In this document: positions 42,128-50,133 of the stretch, piece by piece | Position numbering within the stretch: the first letter of the stretch is position 1 | Layout of the letters: each line of letters starts with the position of its first letter | Assembly: GCF_007655305.1 (NCBI RefSeq) | Contig: NZ_VLOG01000055.1 | Location: 1 to 64,000 of the forward strand | Source: Algoriphagus algorifonticola | GTDB lineage: Bacteria; Bacteroidota; Bacteroidia; Cytophagales; Cyclobacteriaceae | Direction of reading: 5' to 3' | Length of the DNA stretch: 64,000 nucleotides | The notes under the pieces: generated by a model | Seen by the model: the letters and a program-made list of their open reading frames with translations, nothing else | Database searches by the model: none | Told to the model about the DNA's origin: nothing | Position numbers and translations under genes: made by a program

Positions 42128-45115
42128 ATGCTCAATTTCAAGCAAATCAATAATGTCACCGGCTGGGTGGTTTTTTTGGTAGCCACTTTGGTTTACGTGT
42201 TGACCGTCGAGGAGACGGCAAGTTTTTGGGATCCGGGAGAATTTATAGCTGTTTCTTACAAGCTTCAGGTCCCCCACCCTCCAGGAGCTCCTTTTTTCCT
42301 TCTGGTTTATAGAATGTTCAGCTTTCTGGCATTCGGTAACGAACTGGAAATTGCTTACTGGATGAATGTGGGAAGTGCTGTATTCTCAGGATTTACCATT
42401 TTATTCTTGTTTTGGTCAATCACCCTATTTGGAAGAAAACTTTTCAAAATACAGGAAGGTCAAGAATCTAAAGGAGAAACCATCAGCCTGATGGGTGCAG
42501 GTATCGTAGGATCTCTCATTTACACATTTTCGGACAGTTTCTGGTTTTCAGCGGTAGAAGCAGAGGTTTATGCCATGTCATCTTTTTTCACGGCGATTGT
42601 AATTTGGGCTGTGTTAAAGTGGGATGTAGTCAAAGATCCTCGTGAGGAGAACAAGTGGATGATTTTGATTGCTTATTTAGTGGGTCTTTCAATTGGGGTC
42701 CACTTGCTTAACTTGGTGACACTACCTGCTTTAGCATTGATATACTATTTCAAAAAGTACGAAAAACCCAACTTGAAAGGGGCTGCCATCGCATTCTTTT
42801 TCGGCGGTGTAGCATTGGTAGTAATCAATAATTTTATCATACCCGGGCTTCCTAGCTTGGCAGGTTCCACGGAGATCTTTTTTGTCAATAGCCTAGGCCT
42901 TCCTTTCGGTTCAGGAATCATTTTCTTTTCCTTAGCCTTCTTCGCTATCCTTTTTGTGGCTTATCGATACTCTCGAAACAAGGCTCTAGCAGGGTTAAAT
43001 ACCATTTTGCTATCATTGATATTTATTCTCATTGGCTATAGTTCCTATGCTTTGATTGTAATCCGGGCCAATCAGGATCCGGTGATTAATGAAAATGCTC
43101 CAAAAGATATCATTAGCTACGTTTCTTATCTCAAGCGAGAGCAATACGGCTATAGACCTTTGATTCACGGACAATTTTTTACTGCTGAGCTAATCGATCA
43201 GGAAGAAGGAGCTCCAGTATACAGAAAAGGCAAAGACAAATATGAGATTGCTGATTATGAGTTGAAAAACACTTATAACCCTGAAAAGACAACCATTCTG
43301 CCTAGGATTTACTCTACACAGGAAAACCACAAAAGAATTTATAGACAAAAACTTGGGCTTAGAGAAGGGCAACAACCTACATTCGGAGACAATATTTACT
43401 TTATGCTCAGCCATCAGCTGGGACATATGTATTTCCGTTATTTCATGTGGAATTTTTCCGGAAGAGAAAGTGACTTTACGGATGCTCCTTGGATTGGAAT
43501 CACTGATGCATTTTCTGATAAATTCCCGGAATACATCACAGAAAACAAAGCACATAATAATTACTTGATGCTCCCGCTCTTACTTGGAATCATAGGATTA
43601 TTTTTCCAAGCTAAAGCTGATCCTAAATCCTTCTATGTCAACCTTATGCTATTCCTGATGATGGGGGTAGTATTGGTACTCTACCTAAATTCCCCACCAG
43701 TTGAGCCTCGTGAAAGAGATTATATCTATGTGGGTAGCTTTTATGCTTTTGCCATTTGGGCGGGAATGGGAGTTTTAGCCATTGCTCATGGAATCGGTAA
43801 ATTCACCAAAAACCTGGCCACTGCCGGAATAATAGCCACTTTGATTACCCTGCCGGTTGCGGGCTTAATGGCTGTAGAAAACTGGGATGACCATAACAGA
43901 CAAGGACGCTATTTCTCTGTGGATGCAGCAAGAAACTTCTTGGCTTCCTGTGCTCCAAACGCGATTTTATTTACTGGTGGAGATAATGACACCTTCCCTC
44001 TTTGGTATGTTCAGGAAGTGGAAGGATTCAGAACTGATGTCAGAGTTATCGTATTGAGTTACTTCGATACGGATTGGTATGTGGACCAAATGAACCGTCC
44101 AGTGAATGAGTCCGAGGCGCTTCCTTTCTCTCTCGCTCCAGAGCGATACCAAAAAGGAACCAATGATGTGCTATTTGTTATGGAAAGAGATGGACTGGAT
44201 GCTATCAGTGCCAGAGAATATCTCAAATTGTTGAACTCAGGTTCTGACCTTCTGAAAATGAAGACAGGAGGAAAAAGCCAAGTCAACATGGTTCCATCCA
44301 GAAATTTGATTTTAGAAGTAGATAGCGCAAAGGTATTCAGCAAGGATATCATTCCAGAGCAATTCGAACCTTTATTCGCTCCGCAGATTAATCTTCAGGT
44401 CAAAGGAAACTATGTGACCAAAGGAACCATGATGTTGATTGATCTGATAGTTACCAATAATTGGGAACGCCCGATTTATTTCAACAATACCTCTTTGGCA
44501 ACAATTGGAGTTAACTTGGAAGAGCATGTGGTGATGGAAGGTTTGACCTATCGTCTACTGCCTATACGCAAGCCTGGCTATGTAAGAGAGGAATTGGTCA
44601 ACGCTGATTTGGCTTATGAAAATTACATGAACGAATTTGCCTTCCGTGGCATGAATAATCCAGATGCTTATTTGGATGAAGAGTACAGAAGATTTGCCTC
44701 CAACCATAGAAGTGCCATCAACAGTATTGTCATGGCCTTATTGGATCAGGATGATATGGAAAAAGCTGCTAATCTTCTGAATTATGGATTGGAAGTCATG
44801 CCAAATGAAGCTATTCCTTATGATCTGTCCAGTGGGCAGTCTGTTCCTTTATTCTTTGAAGTAGGAGAAGAAGAAAAAGCCCTGGACATTATAGACAAGA
44901 TCTCCAACCGATCTCTGGACATGATAGAATACTACACTGCAGAAAATAGAGATTACGATAGAGAGATGATGATCTCTATTGAGATGGTCAAGTACTTTAT
45001 TCCTTTATTGGAAGAAAGAGGCTATCAGGAAAAAGCTCAGGAATTGAGTTTAAGACTTAACTCTTTGTTGGGAACCGAAAGTCAAGGCCCTAGCAGATTG
45101 CAGCGAAGAGATTAA
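42128..45115 (+). CDS. DUF2723 multi-pass membrane protein (GT117-like)
   Basis: I start at the ATG at 42128 (MLNFKQINNVTGW), the usual family start; the upstream in-frame ATG at 42065 adds an atypical tail. The 995-residue protein has about 12 membrane helices in its first 570 residues, the DPGEFI and PHPPGAP motifs near the N-terminus typical of GT-C-like transferases, the strongly conserved PVEPRERDYIYVGSFYAF, and a soluble C-terminal half with GDNDTFPLWYVQEVEG. It is probably a lipid-linked glycosyltransferase; its acceptor is unknown. Confidence 0.9.
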   Translation: MLNFKQINNVTGWVVFLVATLVYVLTVEETASFWDPGEFIAVSYKLQVPHPPGAPFFLLVYRMFSFLAFGNELEIAYWMNVGSAVFSGFTILFLFWSITLFGRKLFKIQEGQESKGETISLMGAGIVGSLIYTFSDSFWFSAVEAEVYAMSSFFTAIVIWAVLKWDVVKDPREENKWMILIAYLVGLSIGVHLLNLVTLPALALIYYFKKYEKPNLKGAAIAFFFGGVALVVINNFIIPGLPSLAGSTEIFFVNSLGLPFGSGIIFFSLAFFAILFVAYRYSRNKALAGLNTILLSLIFILIGYSSYALIVIRANQDPVINENAPKDIISYVSYLKREQYGYRPLIHGQFFTAELIDQEEGAPVYRKGKDKYEIADYELKNTYNPEKTTILPRIYSTQENHKRIYRQKLGLREGQQPTFGDNIYFMLSHQLGHMYFRYFMWNFSGRESDFTDAPWIGITDAFSDKFPEYITENKAHNNYLMLPLLLGIIGLFFQAKADPKSFYVNLMLFLMMGVVLVLYLNSPPVEPRERDYIYVGSFYAFAIWAGMGVLAIAHGIGKFTKNLATAGIIATLITLPVAGLMAVENWDDHNRQGRYFSVDAARNFLASCAPNAILFTGGDNDTFPLWYVQEVEGFRTDVRVIVLSYFDTDWYVDQMNRPVNESEALPFSLAPERYQKGTNDVLFVMERDGLDAISAREYLKLLNSGSDLLKMKTGGKSQVNMVPSRNLILEVDSAKVFSKDIIPEQFEPLFAPQINLQVKGNYVTKGTMMLIDLIVTNNWERPIYFNNTSLATIGVNLEEHVVMEGLTYRLLPIRKPGYVREELVNADLAYENYMNEFAFRGMNNPDAYLDEEYRRFASNHRSAINSIVMALLDQDDMEKAANLLNYGLEVMPNEAIPYDLSSGQSVPLFFEVGEEEKALDIIDKISNRSLDMIEYYTAENRDYDREMMISIEMVKYFIPLLEERGYQEKAQELSLRLNSLLGTESQGPSRLQRRD

Positions 45116-45117
45116 AA

Positions 45118-45157
45118 AAATGGCCGGGATCTTGAAAAACCCGGCCATTTTTATTTT
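45118..45157. terminator. bidirectional terminator between DUF2723 and methyltransferase genes
   Basis: AAATGGCCGGG (45118-45128) pairs with CCCGGCCATTT (45140-45150). T-runs follow on the plus strand and, through the A-run before it, on the minus strand. The right part overlaps nothing but the end of the methyltransferase gene. Confidence 0.9.
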
Positions 45158-45927
45158 TTCCATAAAATATAGAAGAGATCTAACCCTTTTTTAGGATCAT
45201 CTACCAGAGGATAATCCTCATGAGTGATTTGCACTACTGAATCACCTTGTTGTTGATGCAATTTGTTGCGATTCATCCTATTGAGGATTTCATAAGGCAT
45301 TCGGAGTATCCATGCAGGTAATTTGTATTGAAGGTCAAAAATATCAAAACGCATGATTTTCTGTACAGATTGACGGTTGGCTTCGTGATAGGTCCAAACT
45401 TTCTCATTGCCACCAATTCCTTTTGCCTCCACTTTGTCAAATATTCCAGTACTTAAATCAATCAGTTGTTGAGGAACATATTCTCTGATATGCCATGGAT
45501 TTCTGGAAAGTGTATGGGTATTATTTGGAGTTGAAATAATAGCTTTCCCTCCAGGCTTTAGCATTCGGTAGATTTCCTGTAAAAACAATCGGTCATTCTG
45601 GATATGCTCTATCACCTGAAAGCTTACAATCGTATCAAAGGACTCATCCTCAAAACCTTGGAAAGGGGGAATTACTGCCTGCCTAAAATCAACCCCCGGA
45701 AATTTCTTTTGCAAGTCTGCGATCACTTCACCTATCTTGTCCAAGCCTACATAACTGTCCGCCAAAGGCAATAAAGTCTCTACCCCTCTGCCCTCTCCAC
45801 AGCCTATTTCTAGGAGATTTCCACTGATCCAGGGTTTTGCTGCAATGTATGCCTTCAATAATCGTTGGTGAATAGGATTATCGCTAACCAACTTGTCCGA
45901 GGCGATTTCCGTTGTATAGGTAGCCAT
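45151..45927 (-). CDS. class I SAM-dependent methyltransferase
   Basis: I start at the ATG at 45927 (MATYTTEIASD) because the upstream ATG at 46008 would run into the divergent gene and lie behind the -7 element at 45948. The 258-residue protein has motif I LLEIGCGEGRG, the acidic turn GLDKIGEV, VSFQVIEHI and the post-motif LKPGGKAIISTPN. It is a Methyltransf_11-type enzyme with an unknown substrate, possibly for surface glycans. Confidence 0.9.
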   Translation of the reverse strand: MATYTTEIASDKLVSDNPIHQRLLKAYIAAKPWISGNLLEIGCGEGRGVETLLPLADSYVGLDKIGEVIADLQKKFPGVDFRQAVIPPFQGFEDESFDTIVSFQVIEHIQNDRLFLQEIYRMLKPGGKAIISTPNNTHTLSRNPWHIREYVPQQLIDLSTGIFDKVEAKGIGGNEKVWTYHEANRQSVQKIMRFDIFDLQYKLPAWILRMPYEILNRMNRNKLHQQQGDSVVQITHEDYPLVDDPKKGLDLFYILWKK

Positions 45928-45947
45928 GTAAAATTTTACTATTTTGG

Positions 45948-45955
45948 CAAAAGTA
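45948..45955 (-). promoter_or_regulatory. predicted -7 element of the methyltransferase gene
   Basis: CAAAAGTA on the plus strand reads TACTTTTG on the minus strand, matching TAnnTTTG and giving a short leader to the ATG at 45927. Confidence 0.45.
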
Positions 45956-45987
45956 AGGTTAATTTTTAAAACCAGAGATAACACCCG

Positions 45988-47223
45988 ATGAAGCAAAAGA
46001 CCATTCAACTTTCAATTTTTTTCGCACTGGCATTTCTATGTGCCATACCCTCATTTTCCCAGAAAAGATTAGCTGATTATAATCAAGCGCTTCGATATTC
46101 CAGATATTCTAGGTTGGCTTTGAAAATCATCCCTCAAAAAAAGAGTTCCTCCACTTTTTTGGCTCAGCTGGTAATAGAGAAAATCGAAGATCAGCCGAAT
46201 TTTAACACTTACAGCTTTTCATATGCCTTGGCTGATGGCTATCAAACAGCTATCAAACCTGAGGATGTAACTATCCTGATTGCTGAAGATTTGAAATATG
46301 ACACCGACAGGCATTGGGTATTTGAGAAAGAAATCCAGATTCCTGAGAATCAAGAACAGGCCATATTACTTTTCACTGCCTTAGACACCCGTCAGGGAGA
46401 TGAATATAATTATCATATAGATCTCAAAAGTCCATTTGTTTTTGATCATCCCAGTTTTGGCGCATACTATGCCAATGGAGTTCCTTTTGATCAAAACTAT
46501 CTACCCGCTGGTGAAGCGCTGTTATTTAAAAGCTTAGCAGGGCCTAGCATCCATAGTTTTTTTTACCCTATGGATTTTGAAATACCTTATCCTCCCATGG
46601 AAACCAAACCGGCACCGGTTCCCAGGGAATTGGAAGTCAAGGATAAAGGGGATTTTCTTTCCAATGTTCCTCATGAATTGGATGAAAAGGGATATTATTT
46701 TTTCCAGCAGGATACGAGTAAGTCCACTGGGCTTTTGATCCGAACTACCCATGATGCTTATCCTAAAGTGAAAGATTGGGATGAAATGGTGGACATGGTG
46801 ACATATATTTCTACCAGAAGGGAGCATGAATCCCTACTGATAGCGGAGGATAAAAAAAGAGCGTTGGATCAATATTGGTTGAATTTGACCCGAAACCCAG
46901 AGATCGCCAAAGAACTCATTCGGGAGTATTTTAGACAAGTTGAGTTTGCTAATATTTTGTTCACAGACTTCAAAGAAGGTTGGAAAACAGACAAAGGTAT
47001 GGTGTATATTGTGATGGGTCCACCGCAAGAAGTCAACTTTTATCTAGACCGTGAAGTGTGGAGCTATCAAGGATTGGACGAGAGTTCGAAAATTAGATTT
47101 ACCTTTGCCCGCGTAAAAAATATTCTCAACCCACATTATTACACCTTAAACCGATCCAGGGCCTATCAGCCGATCTGGTTTAAAAACATATCCCAATGGA
47201 GAAGCGGAAAGATGGCTTTCTAA
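45988..47223 (+). CDS. GWxTD-domain secreted protein
   Basis: The 411-residue protein has a signal peptide (IPSFSQ) and a C-terminal GWxTD domain (about 300-400) with the hallmark GWKTDKGMVYIVMGPP and the end REVWSYQ. The function of the domain is not established; it is widespread in Bacteroidota. Its 3' end overlaps rlmB by 28 bp, so the two are probably co-translated. Confidence 0.9.
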   Translation: MKQKTIQLSIFFALAFLCAIPSFSQKRLADYNQALRYSRYSRLALKIIPQKKSSSTFLAQLVIEKIEDQPNFNTYSFSYALADGYQTAIKPEDVTILIAEDLKYDTDRHWVFEKEIQIPENQEQAILLFTALDTRQGDEYNYHIDLKSPFVFDHPSFGAYYANGVPFDQNYLPAGEALLFKSLAGPSIHSFFYPMDFEIPYPPMETKPAPVPRELEVKDKGDFLSNVPHELDEKGYYFFQQDTSKSTGLLIRTTHDAYPKVKDWDEMVDMVTYISTRREHESLLIAEDKKRALDQYWLNLTRNPEIAKELIREYFRQVEFANILFTDFKEGWKTDKGMVYIVMGPPQEVNFYLDREVWSYQGLDESSKIRFTFARVKNILNPHYYTLNRSRAYQPIWFKNISQWRSGKMAF

Positions 47224-47972
47224 TAGAAAAAGGAGCTCAAGACAAAGATTTTATTTTTGGAACACGTGCAGTTATGGAGGCTATCCATGCTGGCAAAGAA
47301 CTGGATAAGGTATTGGTTCAGAAGGAACTGAACAATGACCTGATCAAGGAGTTACTTCAGCTTTGCAAAGGCTCAGGCCTGCCTGTAGTGAGGGTTCCTG
47401 AAGCTAAATTGAACCGAATCACACGCAAAAATCATCAGGGAGTCATAGCACAGACCTCTGCCATCGCTTATGCCTCTTTGGACCATGTGATTGACAATTG
47501 CTATGCAGTCGGAAAGTCTCCCTTAATTTTGGTTCTGGATCATATCACGGATGTGAGAAACTTCGGAGCCATAGCCAGAACAGCAGAATGTGCTGGGGTA
47601 GATGCAATAGTTATCCCTGAAAAGGGAAGTGCTCAGATCAACTCAGATGCCATCAAGACTTCAGCCGGAGCTTTAAATTTCCTTCCCGTAGTGAGAGTAA
47701 GAAATCTATTTTACACTTGCAGGGATTTACAAAAAATGGGCTTAAGTCTCATCGCCATCACAGAAAAGACCGAAAAATCCATGTATGAGGCAGATTTTTC
47801 AAGTCCTGTTGCTATGGTAATGGGTTCAGAGGAAGATGGAATCTCTCAGGAAATTTTTGGCATCGTAGATGACAAAGTCAAAATCCCTATGGCAGGAAAT
47901 ATTGAAAGCTTAAATGTCTCAGTATCTGCCGGTGTAGCGATATACGAAGCAATAAGACAGAGAAAAGCATAA
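47196..47972 (+). CDS. rlmB: 23S rRNA 2'-O-methyltransferase, TrmH/SpoU family (RlmB)
   Basis: The 258-residue protein has an N-terminal L7Ae-like substrate domain (FIFGTRAVMEAIHAGKELDKV) and a C-terminal SPOUT knot with motif 1 VRNFGAIARTAECAG, motif 2 MVMGSEEDGIS and motif 3 IPMAGNIESLNVSVSAGV. It methylates a guanosine ribose in 23S rRNA. It begins inside the end of the GWxTD gene and ends at a bidirectional terminator shared with manC. Confidence 0.93.
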   Translation: MEKRKDGFLIEKGAQDKDFIFGTRAVMEAIHAGKELDKVLVQKELNNDLIKELLQLCKGSGLPVVRVPEAKLNRITRKNHQGVIAQTSAIAYASLDHVIDNCYAVGKSPLILVLDHITDVRNFGAIARTAECAGVDAIVIPEKGSAQINSDAIKTSAGALNFLPVVRVRNLFYTCRDLQKMGLSLIAITEKTEKSMYEADFSSPVAMVMGSEEDGISQEIFGIVDDKVKIPMAGNIESLNVSVSAGVAIYEAIRQRKA

Positions 47973-47978
47973 AAAAAA

Positions 47979-48008
47979 GAGGACTTCAGATGAAGTCCTC
48001 TCCTTTTT
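47979..48008. terminator. bidirectional terminator between rlmB and manC
   Basis: GAGGACTTCA (47979-47988) pairs with TGAAGTCCTC (47991-48000), effectively with an AGAT tetraloop. A-run and T-run flank it. It overlaps the last codons of the convergent manC gene. Confidence 0.88.
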
Positions 48009-49062
48009 TCCGGGCATTGGATACAAAGTCCCTAAATTTCTTCTCCCCATCCAAAGGACAAATCAAAAGAACATTCTCTGTTTCGTTGATTAGGTAATTT
48101 TTGAGTCCTTCCACTACAACCAATTTTTCACTATCTACTTTGATAAAGCTGTTTTCAGTATCATACAGCATGGCATTGGCCTCCACCACATTGTTGTGCT
48201 CATCCTTTTCCCTCAACTCATGAAGGCTGTACCAGGACCCAAGATCAGACCATCCGAAATCGCCCAAAATCACATATACATCGCTGGATTTTTCCATCAA
48301 ACCGTAATCAATGGAAATATTTTTCACCTGTAAGTATGCCTTGCTCACAAAATCAGGTTCTGCATCCTTGCCGAAGAACTCTTTGCCTTCGTCAAAAATT
48401 TCTGCCACGTCAGGCATATGCTTTTGAAATGAACTCAGTAGACTGCTGCATTTCCAGACAAAAATTCCGGAGTTCCAGACGAAATCTCCACTTTCTATAA
48501 ATGTCTTTGCTAGCTTGATATTAGGCTTTTCTGTAAAGGTTTTGACCTTCAGTGCCTCTTCTGAATTTTTGGATTCCAGGTATTGAATATACCCATATCC
48601 AGTTTCCGGTCTATTTGGCTTAATTCCTACTGTAATGAGTCTTCCTTCAATAGTTGCTGCATTTAACGCTTTCTGAATGGTTTTAACGAATTTTCTTTCC
48701 TGCAAAATCAAATGATCTGCAGGAGTAACAATCATACTGGCTCCCGGATCTATAGAGTTTACTTTGTAGCAGGCATAAGCGATGCAGGTAGCCGTATTTT
48801 TTCTATTTGGCTCACTTAGAATTTGATGCTCCTCCAATTCCGGCAACTGCTCTTTTACCAGGTTGACGTACTTTTTATAGGTAATCACGAAGAATCGATC
48901 CTTGTCCGCAACTTCCAAAAATCTATCATAGGTCATTTGAAGAAGTGACCTCCCAGTCCCGAGAATATCCAAAAATTGCTTCGGCCTCTTTCTTCTACTA
49001 TGAGGCCAAAAGCGGGTGCCAATTCCCCCCGCCATGATGATGATGTAGGGTTTTTCCTGCAT
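47986..49062 (-). CDS. manC: mannose-1-phosphate guanylyltransferase
   Basis: The 358-residue protein makes GDP-mannose from GTP and mannose-1-phosphate. It has the pyrophosphorylase motif GGIGTRFWPHSRRKRPKQF, the EPNRKNTATCIAYA segment, PADHL and the FTEKP and NSGIF motifs. It lacks the C-terminal isomerase domain of bifunctional forms. It lies 7 bp after kdsD in the same direction, forming a sugar-nucleotide pair for lipopolysaccharide. Confidence 0.93.
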   Translation of the reverse strand: MQEKPYIIIMAGGIGTRFWPHSRRKRPKQFLDILGTGRSLLQMTYDRFLEVADKDRFFVITYKKYVNLVKEQLPELEEHQILSEPNRKNTATCIAYACYKVNSIDPGASMIVTPADHLILQERKFVKTIQKALNAATIEGRLITVGIKPNRPETGYGYIQYLESKNSEEALKVKTFTEKPNIKLAKTFIESGDFVWNSGIFVWKCSSLLSSFQKHMPDVAEIFDEGKEFFGKDAEPDFVSKAYLQVKNISIDYGLMEKSSDVYVILGDFGWSDLGSWYSLHELREKDEHNNVVEANAMLYDTENSFIKVDSEKLVVVEGLKNYLINETENVLLICPLDGEKKFRDFVSNARKKGEDFI

Positions 49063-49069
49063 TAATTCG

Positions 49070-50038
49070 TTAAACTATACCTTCTTTCATTAATTCATGA
49101 ATATGGATAAATCCTGCGATTTTTTCCCCATCCATGGCCACTAATTGAGTAATATTATGATTACGCATCATATTCAAGGCACGAATGGCATATTCATCCT
49201 TTGAAATAGTCTTTGGATTTTGAGTCATGATATCTTTTGCCTTAAGATTTTGGATATCCAGTGTTTTTTGAAGCATCCTTCTCAAGTCTCCATCGGTAAT
49301 AATCCCTAAAAGTTGATCATTCTCGTCGGTTACAGCGGTGGCACCCAATCTTTTTCCAGAAATCTCTACTATAACTTCTGCAAGGCCAGCGTCTTCTTTT
49401 ACTTTAGGAATTTGCTCTGAGCTAAGCAGGTCATCAACTCTCAAATAAAGCTGCTTACCCAAGGAACCTCCCGGATGATATTTTGCAAAATCATCTGAAC
49501 TGAATCCTCTGGCTTCCAAAAGACAAACTGCCAATGCATCTCCCAAAGCCAGATGAGCGGTAGTACTTGTAGTAGGAGCAAGATTATGAGGACAAGCTTC
49601 TTCTCCGATGGTGGCATTTAGCACATAATCAGCATGATCTGCCAAATAACTATTGGGATTACTTACCAAAGCGACCAGTACTGAGCCCAGTTTTTTCAAC
49701 AAAGGAACCAAAACTTTGATCTCCGGAGTATTACCGCTCTTGGAAATACAGATAACTACATCTTCTTCCAGCACCATGCCCAAATCCCCATGGATGGCAT
49801 CTGCCGCATGCATGAAAACTGCCGGAGTTCCGGTGGAATTTAAGGTTGCTACAATTTTATTGGCGATAATGGCGCTTTTACCAATTCCAGTGATGACAAC
49901 GCGACCTTTTCCTGTCAGAATCCTTTCCACACAGGCCTCAAAATCCCCGTCTAAATAATCAACAAGCCTAAGAATAGCCTCTGATTCATTTTGCAGGACC
50001 CTAGCCGCTGTATTTTTAATATTTTTAGCTAAATTCAA
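49070..50038 (-). CDS. kdsD: D-arabinose-5-phosphate isomerase
   Basis: The 322-residue protein has a SIS sugar-isomerase domain (about 35-180, with GIGKSAIIANK, GDLGMV, ISKSGNTPEI and LAPTTSTTAHLALGDALA) followed by two CBS domains (about 205-320). It converts ribulose-5-phosphate to arabinose-5-phosphate, the first step to Kdo. It is divergent from recQ with overlapping predicted promoters and is followed by manC. Confidence 0.94.
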   Translation of the reverse strand: MNLAKNIKNTAARVLQNESEAILRLVDYLDGDFEACVERILTGKGRVVITGIGKSAIIANKIVATLNSTGTPAVFMHAADAIHGDLGMVLEEDVVICISKSGNTPEIKVLVPLLKKLGSVLVALVSNPNSYLADHADYVLNATIGEEACPHNLAPTTSTTAHLALGDALAVCLLEARGFSSDDFAKYHPGGSLGKQLYLRVDDLLSSEQIPKVKEDAGLAEVIVEISGKRLGATAVTDENDQLLGIITDGDLRRMLQKTLDIQNLKAKDIMTQNPKTISKDEYAIRALNMMRNHNITQLVAMDGEKIAGFIHIHELMKEGIV

Positions 50039-50057
50039 TTTTACCTGTGTTAATCAC

Positions 50058-50065
50058 TAATTTTG
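50058..50065 (+). promoter_or_regulatory. predicted -7 element of recQ
   Basis: TAATTTTG is a full match to TAnnTTTG and would start the recQ transcript near 50070. This places the in-frame GTG at 50047 upstream of the promoter, arguing against it as start codon. Confidence 0.5.
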
Positions 50066-50067
50066 TA

Positions 50068-50075
50068 CAAAGGTA
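50068..50075 (-). promoter_or_regulatory. predicted -7 element of kdsD
   Basis: CAAAGGTA on the plus strand reads TACCTTTG on the minus strand, matching TAnnTTTG, with a leader of about 24 nt to the kdsD ATG. It is only 2 bp from the opposing recQ element. Confidence 0.5.
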
Positions 50076-50133
50076 TAAAAGTAATAAATCATTCCTGTTT
50101 ACAGCTTTACGTACCATTAAAGCCCCTGTTCAA

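Noticed and set aside
50047-50133. GTG at 50047 as recQ start
   Set aside because: It is 8 bp from the divergent kdsD start and upstream of the predicted recQ -7 element. The added residues do not look like RecQ.
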